DNA of 64,000 nucleotides from Symbioplanes lichenis (GTDB lineage Bacteria > Actinomycetota > Actinomycetes > Mycobacteriales > Micromonosporaceae): positions 248,001 through 312,000 of the forward strand of contig NZ_JAUZQD010000004.1 of assembly GCF_030709675.1 (NCBI RefSeq), read 5' to 3'. The notes below the pieces were generated by a model. It saw only the letters and a program-made list of their open reading frames with translations. It was not told the origin of the DNA and did no database searches. The number at the start of each line of letters is the position of its first letter. Position 1 is the stretch's first letter. Both the position numbers and the translations under genes were made by a program. Below are positions 6,941 to 15,875 of the stretch, in pieces.

Positions 6941-9877
6941 GTGGCGGGACTCCGCGCGACGGCGATCGTCCTCGGCCTCCTCCTCGCGGCCGCGAACCTC
7001 CCCGCCACCCCCGCGCCCACCCCGGTGGCCCCGGTCGCCTATGACGCCGTGCCGCTGGCCGGCGAGCCCGGGACCCTGGTCGCCGTGGCGGGCAACATCG
7101 CCTGCGGGCACACGACGCCGGCCTTCAACGACGCGCGGGGCACCGCCGTCGGCTGCGCGATGGGCCGGACCTCCGACATGATCCTGCGGGCCGGCGACGC
7201 CGTCGAGTCGGTGCTCGCCGTCGGCGACCTGCAGTACGAGCACGGCGAGTGGGAGGATCTCCAGCTGTCCTTCGACCCGACGTGGGGCCGGCTCAAGAAC
7301 AAGATCAACCCGGTGCCGGGCAGCCACGAGTACTCGATCGCGGGCGCGCCCGACTACTACCGCTACTGGGGTGACCAGGCGCATCCGGACACCAAGAGCA
7401 ACTACTCGTTCGAGACCGGCGGCTGGAAGATCTACGCCCTCAGCTCCGCCTGCGCCGCCCACGACTGCTCGCCCGGCGGCCGGGTCTACGAGTGGCTCAA
7501 GGGTGAGCTGCAGGGCGACGGCCCGGACCAGTGCCAGCTGGCCTACTGGCACCACCCGATCCTGTCGGTGGGCCAATTCGGCAACAACACGACCATGCCG
7601 CCGCTGGCCCGCCTGCTCTACGCGGCCGGCGCCGACGTCGTCGTCAACGCGCACGACCACAACTATCAGCGATGGGCGCGGATCACGCCGGAGGGCGCCG
7701 TCGACCCCGACCACGGCTACCGCAATTTCATCATCGGCTCGGGCGGCATCAACCATCATCGCTTCTACCAGCTCGACCCGGTGCGGCACGCGGGCTTCGA
7801 GACGGGCACCGACCGGGAGTTCGGGGTCATGTTCATGAAGCTCAACCCCCAGGGGTACGCCTGGGAGTACCGCACCCTCGGCGGCACGTACACGGACACG
7901 GGCCGGGAGGTGTGTCACCGGGAGCCCGGCACGTCCCCGGTGCCCGTCCCGGCGACGGCGCCCAAACCGAACCCGAAGGGCCTGCCGATCCCGGGCACGA
8001 AGGTCAACCTCCCCAACCCACCGACCGTGGTGCCCGCCGCGAAGGACGGCACGCTCGAGGTGGCCTGGCTGCCGCCCACCAAGCCGGGTACGGCCGGCCC
8101 GGTCGACCAGTACCGCATCAGCGTCTACGGCGCCGAGCCCACCCACCCGACGGAGGTGGTGCCGATCGCGCAACGCACGGCGGGCGCCACGGCGACGAGC
8201 GTCTCCTACGACATGTCCGGCTCGCCGGGCTGGCAGCTGCGGGCGACCGTGGAGGCCCGCAACCCCGGCGGCTGGGGCAACCCGGCCGTCCTCTCCGCCG
8301 GCTTTCCAGCGACGAAGGCAGGAAAAGCGACGGAGGCAGGAAAAGCGCCGGAGAAATCACCAGGGCCAGCTGTGCCGGACGGCTGGACACCCCTGCCACC
8401 CGACTACCCGCTGCCCCCGATCTCGCACCCCGGCACACCCCGGTCGGCGAAAGCCCGCGCGGGCAACGGCACGGCCACCGTCACCTGGCGCCCGCCGACC
8501 ACGGACGGCGGCTCGCCGATGACCGGGTACGCCGTCTACGCCACCCCCGGCGGCCTGGTCGCCACGGCCGGCCCGGACGACGTGGACGCCACGGTGACCG
8601 GCCTGGTCAACGACACCCCGTACGTCTTCCAGGTCACCGCGGTCAACGACGTCGCCGAGTCGGCCCCCACCAACGAGACCGCCCCGGTGACTCCCACCAA
8701 GACGGTCACGTCGCCGTCCGCCCGGGTGCCGAGCGCCCCGGTTCAGGTCGACGCGACGCCGGGGAACGGCTCGGCGACGGTCACGTGGGGCCCACCCGTC
8801 ACCGACGGCGGGGCGCCCGTTACCGCGTACACAGTGAAGTCCTCGCCCGACGCACACACCGCCACCGTCGACGGCACATTGAGCTCCGCGCGCGTGGACG
8901 GGCTGCGCTCCGGGGCGACGTACACCTTCACCGTGACGGCCAAGAACGCGGCCGGCGTCTCCGGTCCCGGCGGCCCGAGCAGCCCCATAACCCTGCCCGG
9001 TGGAGTAAGCCGGCCCGGCGGAGGGGAAACGCCCGGCGGAGGCAAGGTGACCGTGCCCACCCACCCCCGCACCCCGGTCGCCGTCGCCGGGGCGCGATCG
9101 GCCAAGGTCACTTGGACCGCGCCCGCCTCCGACGGCGGCAGCCCGCTCACCGGCTACATCGTGCAGCTCACCAACGGCATCGCGCAGGCCGTCCCCGCCG
9201 GCACGACCAGCACGACCTTCGGCGGCCTGCGCGCCGGCACGGCCTATCGCTTCACCGTCGTCGCCGTGAACCGGATCGGCCGGTCGGCGCAGAGCGACGA
9301 GACCCGCCCGGTCCAGCCCTTCGACCCGGTCACCGCCCCCACGGCGCCGGGGTCCGTGGTCGCGGCCGCCGGCGACGGCTACGCGAAGGTGGCGTGGTCG
9401 GCGCCGGCGGAGGACGGCGGCTCACCCATCCTGTCCTACACGGTCGGCGCCAACGACCCCGCCGTCGCCACCCAGGTCACGGGCGACCAGCTCGAGGCCA
9501 CGGTCCGGGGCCTGACCAACGGCCGGAAGTACACCTTCACGGTGCTCGCCGAGAACGCCGCCGGCCTCTCCCCGCGCTCCCCCGCCTCCGCCGCCGTGAC
9601 GCCCGTGCTCGGCGCCCCCGACCCGCCCGACCCGGTGCCGTCCGGCCCGGCCGCAGCCGATGCCGGGGGCGACTCCCCGGCGGAAACAGCCGTCAGCACC
9701 TGGTTCCAGCGTCCCCACGAGCACGTGCTCCCCGTCGCCCTGATCACGACGGTCGTCGTCGCGCTGGCCGGCGGCGCCCTCATCCTGTGGCGGCGCCGCC
9801 GGCTCGGGAAGGAGCGGTCACTCGACGCGGATGATGCCCCACACTCCGTTCTCCACGGCCCACCGGAAGGCCCCTGA
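6941..9877 (+). CDS. Secreted, membrane-anchored metallophosphoesterase with five FnIII domains
   Basis: 978 residues from GTG 6941 after a GGGGGATCTC site. Order: signal peptide/helix (~1-25); calcineurin-type metallophosphoesterase (~45-326); FnIII at ~360-457, 496-586, 597-685, 706-791 and 800-889; a transmembrane helix (~929-950) with RRRR stop and short tail. Metal motifs seen: GDLQY (D96), YWHHP, NAHDHNYQR (~H239). Two ligands differ from the family norm: motif I is GNIAC (N52 for Asp) and motif III is GSHEY (S128 for Asn). The linker near 8322-8356 repeats an 18-bp unit. The last 60 bp overlap the 3' end of the oxidase gene on the other strand. Confidence 0.9.
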   Translation: MAGLRATAIVLGLLLAAANLPATPAPTPVAPVAYDAVPLAGEPGTLVAVAGNIACGHTTPAFNDARGTAVGCAMGRTSDMILRAGDAVESVLAVGDLQYEHGEWEDLQLSFDPTWGRLKNKINPVPGSHEYSIAGAPDYYRYWGDQAHPDTKSNYSFETGGWKIYALSSACAAHDCSPGGRVYEWLKGELQGDGPDQCQLAYWHHPILSVGQFGNNTTMPPLARLLYAAGADVVVNAHDHNYQRWARITPEGAVDPDHGYRNFIIGSGGINHHRFYQLDPVRHAGFETGTDREFGVMFMKLNPQGYAWEYRTLGGTYTDTGREVCHREPGTSPVPVPATAPKPNPKGLPIPGTKVNLPNPPTVVPAAKDGTLEVAWLPPTKPGTAGPVDQYRISVYGAEPTHPTEVVPIAQRTAGATATSVSYDMSGSPGWQLRATVEARNPGGWGNPAVLSAGFPATKAGKATEAGKAPEKSPGPAVPDGWTPLPPDYPLPPISHPGTPRSAKARAGNGTATVTWRPPTTDGGSPMTGYAVYATPGGLVATAGPDDVDATVTGLVNDTPYVFQVTAVNDVAESAPTNETAPVTPTKTVTSPSARVPSAPVQVDATPGNGSATVTWGPPVTDGGAPVTAYTVKSSPDAHTATVDGTLSSARVDGLRSGATYTFTVTAKNAAGVSGPGGPSSPITLPGGVSRPGGGETPGGGKVTVPTHPRTPVAVAGARSAKVTWTAPASDGGSPLTGYIVQLTNGIAQAVPAGTTSTTFGGLRAGTAYRFTVVAVNRIGRSAQSDETRPVQPFDPVTAPTAPGSVVAAAGDGYAKVAWSAPAEDGGSPILSYTVGANDPAVATQVTGDQLEATVRGLTNGRKYTFTVLAENAAGLSPRSPASAAVTPVLGAPDPPDPVPSGPAAADAGGDSPAETAVSTWFQRPHEHVLPVALITTVVVALAGGALILWRRRRLGKERSLDADDAPHSVLHGPPEGP

Positions 9878-12800
9878 CCGGTACGCGTGGTCGCCCGCGT
9901 GCCGCGCCCGCATGACCAGCGTCCGCGCGTAACCGGACGTCAGCCCGGCCACCGACCCCTCGAACGGCGACACCGGCAGCCACGGCGCGCTCTCCCACGC
10001 CATCCCGTGCACGGTGAACGTGTGCGCCCGGGGCTTGTCGCCACTGCCGAGCAGCCGCAGCCACAACGTCTGGCCCACCTCGGCATGCCAGATCGGCGTC
10101 GGCGGGTCGTCCCGGGTGAGGACGTCCCGCGGATGCGCGAGCGCCGAGCCGTAGCTGACGCCCTTCTGCCCCGAGTCCTCCGGGTCGTCGTCGGGCACGA
10201 CGTCGCGTACGGGCAGATCGGGGTTGCCCGCCACGAAGTGCCGCATCCCGTCCTGCACCAGCAGCACCTGCTCGTTGGCGACGACCCGGCCCGCCTCGTC
10301 GCGCAGCCACACGTTGCCGCCGGTCCACCGCTCGACGCCGGTGCGCGGGTCGGTGGGCGTCACGTCGCCCGGCTCCACGACCAGCGCGCCGATCAGCCCG
10401 TGGTGCGGGTGGTTGCGCACGTCGGCCATGTCCTTGAGGTGACAGACCTGACCCGGGCCTTCCGTGTACGACTCCGGGGCCAGCTGGTCGTCCGCGAACC
10501 ACCAGTACTCGCGCCAGTTCGTCTCCGCGTGGTCGTGCCGCGCCCCGTCCCGGAGCACCACGACTCCCGTCGCCTCGGGGTCGGCCGGCGTGTGCGTGTG
10601 CTCCTCCGGCGGCCGCGCGGCGACCGTGCCGTCGTGGTTGCGCCCCACGTTGGCGCCGTCGTCACTCACCACGTCGTAGCGCAGCAGCGCCGGGTGCAGC
10701 GACACCCGCGGGGTCACCGTGCGCTGGTCCTCGTCCAGGGGCACCCGGGGCGGCGACGGCTCCACGTTGAAGTCGGGCAGCAGCGGGCCCCCGTCGAGCT
10801 CGATCTCGTTGATGAGCGTCACCTTGACCCACTCGCCCCGGCGGGCCCGCAGCACCAGCGGCTCCCGGGTCTCGCGGACGCCCACCGCCGTACGGAAGCC
10901 GTCCTCGCCGGTGACGAAGCCGTCCGCCTCCTCGAAGATGAGCCCCCACGGGTCGGTGAGCCGCCGGCCGTCGTACTCGTGCTCGTGGCGGCGGGCCCGG
11001 ACCACGTACTCACGAACGCCCGTCCCGTGCAGAGGCCGCGGCGGCAGGGTCGAGGCACGCGCCGGGCCGGGCAGCCGGGGCAGCTCGCGCAGCGTGTCCT
11101 CGTGCGGCACCAGCGCCCGGACGAGACCCCAGCAGCCGAGCCACAGGTCGTCCAGGTTGGCGAACTGCCACAGGTGGTCGCCGGTCCCGTACTCGTCGAG
11201 GTCGAGGGTGAACGCCTCGGAGATGCCGATCGTCTGCTGGTTGACGAGCGTCGAGCGCGGGTCGTGCCACTCGCGGCGCCAGCGCAGCCCGTTCGTGGCG
11301 AAGCTGTGCGACTCCTCGTGCGAGCCCTGGATCAGCCGGATCCGCATCGGCTCCCCCGCGTACGTGCGGATGAGCTCGGTCTCCGGGTCACCGGTCTCGT
11401 CGAGGGGCGGCTCCGGGTCCGCCGGCACCTCCTTGACCGGCGTGTCCACGTCCTTCACCGCCGGCACCGCCTCGGCGTGCGCCCCGGAATCGTCCGGCCG
11501 GGCCGCCGGCGCCCCGGCCAGCGCCTGCCGCACGGCGAGAGCCTCCTCGTCCTCCTCCTCGGGCTCCTCGGGCTCCTCGACCGCCGGCACGCCGTTGCTC
11601 GCGAACCACTGCGACGGGTCGTCGCCCCGGAACGTCAGCGGCGCGCTCCGATAATTGACCGCCATCGAGCCCGGGTCGTCGTCCCCGCTCAGCTCGCCGG
11701 GTGGGTTGAGCGGCTTGCCGGCCGCGTCGGTCAGCGGCACGAAGTCGCCGATCGCCAGGCAGGCCTCCCGGAAGGGCGGGATCCCGCTGCCGACCGGCGG
11801 CAGGATGACGGCCTGCGGCCCGGACCACGCGACCGTCTCCTGGTCCGGGGTCAGCCAGCGGGAGCCGTGCGGCTCGGCGATCAGGGCGGCGAAGAGCCCG
11901 TGCTTCTGCCGGTAGTTCGCGAGCAGGTGGTCGTGGAAGAAGCACGGCCCGAACTCCTCGTCGACCACCCAGCGGTGCAGGCCCACGACGCGCGGCAGGA
12001 ACCGCGGGTCCTCGGGCACCTCGGCCACGGCCTCGTCGCAGCTCGCGCCGGCCAGATAGTTCCACCCCGTGGACGAGCCGTCGGCGGCCAGGACGTCGAA
12101 CTTCACCAGGTGCACGTGCAGCCCGCACTCGACCGGCGGCGTGCGCAGGTCGAACCCGTCCGGCGGCAGCTCGGTCAGCGCGTTGAACATGCGCAGCTCG
12201 ACGATGTCGCCCTGGTTCGCGCGCGGGAAGAACGGCTCGATCGGCCGTTCCGGCCGATCCTCGACCTCGACGCCGTCCACCGCCACCCGGGTGATCCGGT
12301 AGTGGTGGCCGGTCGGGTCCTTCCAGCCGGCGTTGTTGTAGACGACCTCGCTCGCCGACACCTCGACGTCGTAGCTGACGATCCGCGGCGCGGGCAGCCC
12401 GGCGCGTTCGTTCCACCGAGCCTGGTCGCCGTCGAGGTCCACGAAGAGCATGCCCGGCTGCGGGTTGGCGACCGCACCCGGCGCGAAGGCGGCCAGCTCC
12501 TTGTCCGAGTGCAGCGGCATGCCGAGCAGCCGCCGGCGACCGCCGAGGAACTCGTCCACGACCGCGGGCGGCGGCGGGGACTTGCGCGGGAAGGTCGCGT
12601 CGATGAACCAGGGGAAACCCGGATGCGCTTCGTCGGTGGGTTCCGGCCGGCGGCCCGGCAGCGGCCTGAGCGGGTGGACCGGCGTCCCGTCCGGGTACGC
12701 CGTCACGGTCACGCCGTCGACGAGCCGGTCGAAGCTCCGCCACAACCCCCACATCCCGTGGTGGAAGTGCGGGTAGAGGTGACAGTGCCAGATGATGTCG

Positions 12801-14416
12801 CCGGGCGCGTGCTGGCGGCTGCCCGACCCGTACAGGGGATCGATGGTGAACGTGGTCTGCGGGCCGATGCTGATCGAGTCGAGCAGCTGGGAGCCGCGCG
12901 CCTGCCCCGGCTCGGCGCTGTCGCCCGGGGTCGCCCGCCACTGGTGGACGTGCAGGTGGAAGACGTGGGTCTCCTTGACCCCGGCGTGCAGCAGCCGCAC
13001 CCGGGCCGGATCACCCTTGTACGCCCGGAAGATCGGCGTCACCGGATCCCCGAACAGCCACGAGCTGTGGTGCTGCTCCTCGCCCGCGACCCGTTCGAGG
13101 AACCGGCCGTCGGAGGTGCGCCCGATCCGGAACACCTCGGCCAGGTCCTCGTCCAGCTCGATGCCCACCGCGGCGAAGTCCACCTCGCCCTCCGGCGGCA
13201 GCGGCCGGGTGAGCGTCTCCTCGGCCAGCCGGCGCATCCGGTGCGGCAACCGGTTGGGCATCGGCTCGGCCCGGTAGGACAGCGGCATCACCGAGTGCTC
13301 GCCGACCAGGTGCTGCCCGCTGTGCACCTCGGGCTCGTCGTGCAGGAACACGGTGAACTCGCGGTGGCTGTGCGGCAGCCCGTCCAGGTGCAGGTCGACA
13401 TAGTCGTCCGTCACCGTGTCCCCGGGCAGGATCACATCCACGTCCGGACCGTCGCCGAAGATCGTGCCGGTCAGCAGCTCCCCGGTCTCCGGGTCGGTCC
13501 AGGTCGCCCCGGGCGGCTCGACAATGAACGCACCGAAGAGCCCGTGGACATTGGTCCCCTTCTCCGTGCCGCGGACGTCGCCGAGATCGTTGACCACCCA
13601 CACGCCCTCCCGAGCGGCGTGCCAGTGATAGGTGCGGCGCTCCCCCGGGCGTACCGTCGAAGGGGTGTTGCGGCCCACGGCCGCGCCGTCGTCCTCCTGC
13701 ACCGAGCCGGTCAGGTCGCCCTGCACGTGCAGGCCGACCGTGCGGTCGCGCACCTGGTTCTCGAAGCGGACGTCGACGCGCTGCCCGAGCGCCGCGCGCA
13801 GCACCAGCGGCCGCACGACCGGGATCGGCCGCAGCGGGTTGAAGCGGTCGTAGGCGGGCGTGCGCTCGGCGAGCCCGGCCACGCTCTCGCGGTGGTCATT
13901 GAGCAACAGCCGGCGCACCCGCGTGACGCTCAACCCGCTCTCCCGGGCCAGCCGGTGGAACGCGAGGTGGTCGTCCACCTCCAGCTTGGCGAGCCGCTCC
14001 GCGACGGCGGTACGCACCTGGGCGAGCGCCGCACGGTAAAGATCGGCCCAGGACGCCCGTACGACAGGATCGGGGTCGATGGTCGTGACAGCCCCATCGG
14101 TGAGCAGTTTCAGGGCCGCGGTCAGCTCCTCGACGGTGTCGCCGAAATTCTGCCGCTGAGCCTGCGTCACGGGAGCCGGGCGGCGGCTCATCTCCTCGAA
14201 CCGGGCCAGCCCGTCGACGACGAGCTGCATCCACTGGGCGCGCTCGTGCATGCGGGGCAGGAACCGGTCGTCGTCCTCCCAGCGCGCGCGGGCGAAACGC
14301 AGCAGCGGCTCGTAGGCGCGCAGCGTGTAGAGCAGGCCGTCGGGGTCGTGGTCGCCGTCGAGGCCGTAGACGATGGGGAACTGCAGGGCGATGACGTCGT
14401 AGGTCAGGTCGGGCAT
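9818..14416 (-). CDS. Giant multicopper oxidase (MnxG/MofA-like size)
   Basis: 1532 residues with no signal peptide. A helical N-terminal region (~1-190) precedes a string of cupredoxin-like domains. Copper-ligand motifs: HVFHLHVHQW (~484) and IIWHCHLYPHFHHGMWG (~540-556) make a complete type 1 plus trinuclear C-terminal motif. A second set has GLHVH (~767) and FFHDHLLANY (~829). Later domains are partly degenerate (SHSFATNG, HPHHGLIGALVVEP, RAHTFTVHG ~1463). Ordinary laccases have 2-3 domains; this length recalls bacterial Mn(II)-oxidising enzymes, but the substrate is inference only. It is the last gene of a four-gene cluster with DUF2182 and DUF1326. Confidence 0.9.
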   Translation of the reverse strand: MPDLTYDVIALQFPIVYGLDGDHDPDGLLYTLRAYEPLLRFARARWEDDDRFLPRMHERAQWMQLVVDGLARFEEMSRRPAPVTQAQRQNFGDTVEELTAALKLLTDGAVTTIDPDPVVRASWADLYRAALAQVRTAVAERLAKLEVDDHLAFHRLARESGLSVTRVRRLLLNDHRESVAGLAERTPAYDRFNPLRPIPVVRPLVLRAALGQRVDVRFENQVRDRTVGLHVQGDLTGSVQEDDGAAVGRNTPSTVRPGERRTYHWHAAREGVWVVNDLGDVRGTEKGTNVHGLFGAFIVEPPGATWTDPETGELLTGTIFGDGPDVDVILPGDTVTDDYVDLHLDGLPHSHREFTVFLHDEPEVHSGQHLVGEHSVMPLSYRAEPMPNRLPHRMRRLAEETLTRPLPPEGEVDFAAVGIELDEDLAEVFRIGRTSDGRFLERVAGEEQHHSSWLFGDPVTPIFRAYKGDPARVRLLHAGVKETHVFHLHVHQWRATPGDSAEPGQARGSQLLDSISIGPQTTFTIDPLYGSGSRQHAPGDIIWHCHLYPHFHHGMWGLWRSFDRLVDGVTVTAYPDGTPVHPLRPLPGRRPEPTDEAHPGFPWFIDATFPRKSPPPPAVVDEFLGGRRRLLGMPLHSDKELAAFAPGAVANPQPGMLFVDLDGDQARWNERAGLPAPRIVSYDVEVSASEVVYNNAGWKDPTGHHYRITRVAVDGVEVEDRPERPIEPFFPRANQGDIVELRMFNALTELPPDGFDLRTPPVECGLHVHLVKFDVLAADGSSTGWNYLAGASCDEAVAEVPEDPRFLPRVVGLHRWVVDEEFGPCFFHDHLLANYRQKHGLFAALIAEPHGSRWLTPDQETVAWSGPQAVILPPVGSGIPPFREACLAIGDFVPLTDAAGKPLNPPGELSGDDDPGSMAVNYRSAPLTFRGDDPSQWFASNGVPAVEEPEEPEEEDEEALAVRQALAGAPAARPDDSGAHAEAVPAVKDVDTPVKEVPADPEPPLDETGDPETELIRTYAGEPMRIRLIQGSHEESHSFATNGLRWRREWHDPRSTLVNQQTIGISEAFTLDLDEYGTGDHLWQFANLDDLWLGCWGLVRALVPHEDTLRELPRLPGPARASTLPPRPLHGTGVREYVVRARRHEHEYDGRRLTDPWGLIFEEADGFVTGEDGFRTAVGVRETREPLVLRARRGEWVKVTLINEIELDGGPLLPDFNVEPSPPRVPLDEDQRTVTPRVSLHPALLRYDVVSDDGANVGRNHDGTVAARPPEEHTHTPADPEATGVVVLRDGARHDHAETNWREYWWFADDQLAPESYTEGPGQVCHLKDMADVRNHPHHGLIGALVVEPGDVTPTDPRTGVERWTGGNVWLRDEAGRVVANEQVLLVQDGMRHFVAGNPDLPVRDVVPDDDPEDSGQKGVSYGSALAHPRDVLTRDDPPTPIWHAEVGQTLWLRLLGSGDKPRAHTFTVHGMAWESAPWLPVSPFEGSVAGLTSGYARTLVMRARHAGDHAYRSGAFRWAVENGVWGIIRVE

Positions 14417-14432
14417 CGTGGACTCCTGGTGG

Positions 14433-15170
14433 TCATCCGACTGCTCCGAGGAGCAGGAAGGCGCCGAGAATGAGAGCAGCCGCGCCGGCGGGGCGGACGA
14501 GGACGCGGCCGTGGCGGGTCAGCCGTTCCGCGGCCATCACGGCGGCGAGCACGGCCATGGCGAGCAGCGAGCCGGCGCCGGTGAGCAGGCCGGTGGCCAT
14601 GAGCAGCCAGCAGCAGCCCACGCAGGACGCCGCATAGACGCCCGCCACGGTCGCCGCCTCCGCCCACGCCGGCCGGACGCCGCGCCAGTGCAGCATCGCG
14701 ATGCCGCGGGGCGTGCGGCAGGCGGTGAGGCACCGGTCCTTCCACTCGCTGAACTGGTACGCCCCGGCGAGCATCAGGGCGGCGCCCAGCGGTGCTTGCG
14801 GGTGCTCCGCGGCGTACGGCCACTGCGCCAGCCGGTCGGCGAGCGCGAGGTGGAGGGCCACCAGGACGGCCCCCGCGGCCGTCCAGGCGCCGACATAGAT
14901 CAGCCCGCCGAGCGCGACGAGCCCGGTGCCGCCGCGGAACCGGCGCAGCAGGCCGAGGAGAGGCAGCGCGGTCGGCAGCATCATCGCCACGACCATCACC
15001 ACCCAGCCGGTGAGCGCCGGGCCGAGCGCGGGGGCGTGGTGGTGGCCGTCCTCGTGGAGGACGGCCATGAGCACCCAGCCCGCCGCGCCGATCGTGACGA
15101 CGAGGCCGGCCGGCGGCTTCGCGTCCCTGGCCGGCCGGGGCGGGGCCGGCGCCTCGGCTGTCGGCATCAT
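14433..15170 (-). CDS. DUF2182 polytopic membrane metal-binding protein
   Basis: 245 residues and about six membrane helices. It has the family marks: an AMMLP motif (62-66), AGAYQFSEWKDRCLTACRTP (C147, C151) and a Cys cluster SCVGCCW (C183, C186, C187), with Met-rich helix faces and an N-terminal HEDGHHH loop (39-45). I believe this family is also called PpoB2-like, after a copper-delivery protein for a polyphenol oxidase; treat that as recalled. It overlaps the DUF1326 stop by 4 bp (15167-15170) and ends 16 bp before the giant oxidase gene, so copper delivery to that enzyme is the natural inference. Confidence 0.88.
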   Translation of the reverse strand: MMPTAEAPAPPRPARDAKPPAGLVVTIGAAGWVLMAVLHEDGHHHAPALGPALTGWVVMVVAMMLPTALPLLGLLRRFRGGTGLVALGGLIYVGAWTAAGAVLVALHLALADRLAQWPYAAEHPQAPLGAALMLAGAYQFSEWKDRCLTACRTPRGIAMLHWRGVRPAWAEAATVAGVYAASCVGCCWLLMATGLLTGAGSLLAMAVLAAVMAAERLTRHGRVLVRPAGAAALILGAFLLLGAVG

Positions 15171-15862
15171 TCGACGGCCTCGGCCAGGGCGGTGCGCCCG
15201 GCGAAGGCGTAGCGGAACTTGCCGCGCATCGCCGAGCGGCCCTTCACGTCGAGATAGGCGCCGGACAGAGCCGGGACGCGAACCGCCAGGCTCTCGGTGC
15301 GGTGCGCGACGACCTCGCCCTTGCCGGGGACGCCGAGCTCGCGGTTGAGCGCCGTGCCGGTGAGCGTCAGCGGCTCCTCCTCGTCGGTGAAGACCGAGGG
15401 GGTGCCGGTGACCTCGACCAGCCCGGTGCCCGGGACGTCGAGTCCGTCCGTCGGGACGGGAACCCCGACGAAGATGTGCCAGCCGGTCGCGTCCGCCCCG
15501 ATCCGGATGCGCGCGGGCGCCGTGACGACCACGGCCCCGCTGACCCCGGCCAGGTCGGCCAGCGGCCCGTCCAGCCGCCCGCCGAACGCCGCCGTGAGCA
15601 GCTGGAACTGCTCCGGCGTGGCCGCCTCGGACACGAAGATCGCGGTGCTCGTGTTCCCGGCGCGCCGGCCGCCGCTGTGGGTGGAGACGCTGACCACGTC
15701 GAGACCGCCGACCGCCGTGCCGTCGATGCTCGCGGCGGGGTCCAGCTGCCAGGCGAACAGCCCGGTGCAGTGGTCCTCGTCGGGGGCGTCGTCGAGCCAG
15801 CAGGGGCAGATGAGCGTGCAGTCGCAGGCCTCGGTGAAGACGCCGGTGAGGGAGTAAGCCAT
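15167..15862 (-). CDS. DUF1326 Cys-rich protein
   Basis: 231 residues. The N-terminus has the defining motif EACDCTLICPCWL with C13, C15, C19, C21 and then H31-C32, a likely metal- or redox-active site. The rest is predicted beta-rich. DUF1326 proteins often occur next to DUF2182, as here. The gene starts 13 bp after the PKD-protein gene and overlaps the DUF2182 gene. Function unknown; a soluble metal carrier or assembly factor for the neighbouring oxidase is plausible. Confidence 0.88.
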   Translation of the reverse strand: MAYSLTGVFTEACDCTLICPCWLDDAPDEDHCTGLFAWQLDPAASIDGTAVGGLDVVSVSTHSGGRRAGNTSTAIFVSEAATPEQFQLLTAAFGGRLDGPLADLAGVSGAVVVTAPARIRIGADATGWHIFVGVPVPTDGLDVPGTGLVEVTGTPSVFTDEEEPLTLTGTALNRELGVPGKGEVVAHRTESLAVRVPALSGAYLDVKGRSAMRGKFRYAFAGRTALAEAVE

Positions 15863-15875
15863 GATGTCGTGCCTC

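Noticed and set aside
9887..14473. 1528-codon open frame on the plus strand
   Set aside because: It is the antisense shadow of the multicopper oxidase gene; its translation is Arg/Val/Gly-rich with no domain, while the minus strand has clear copper motifs.
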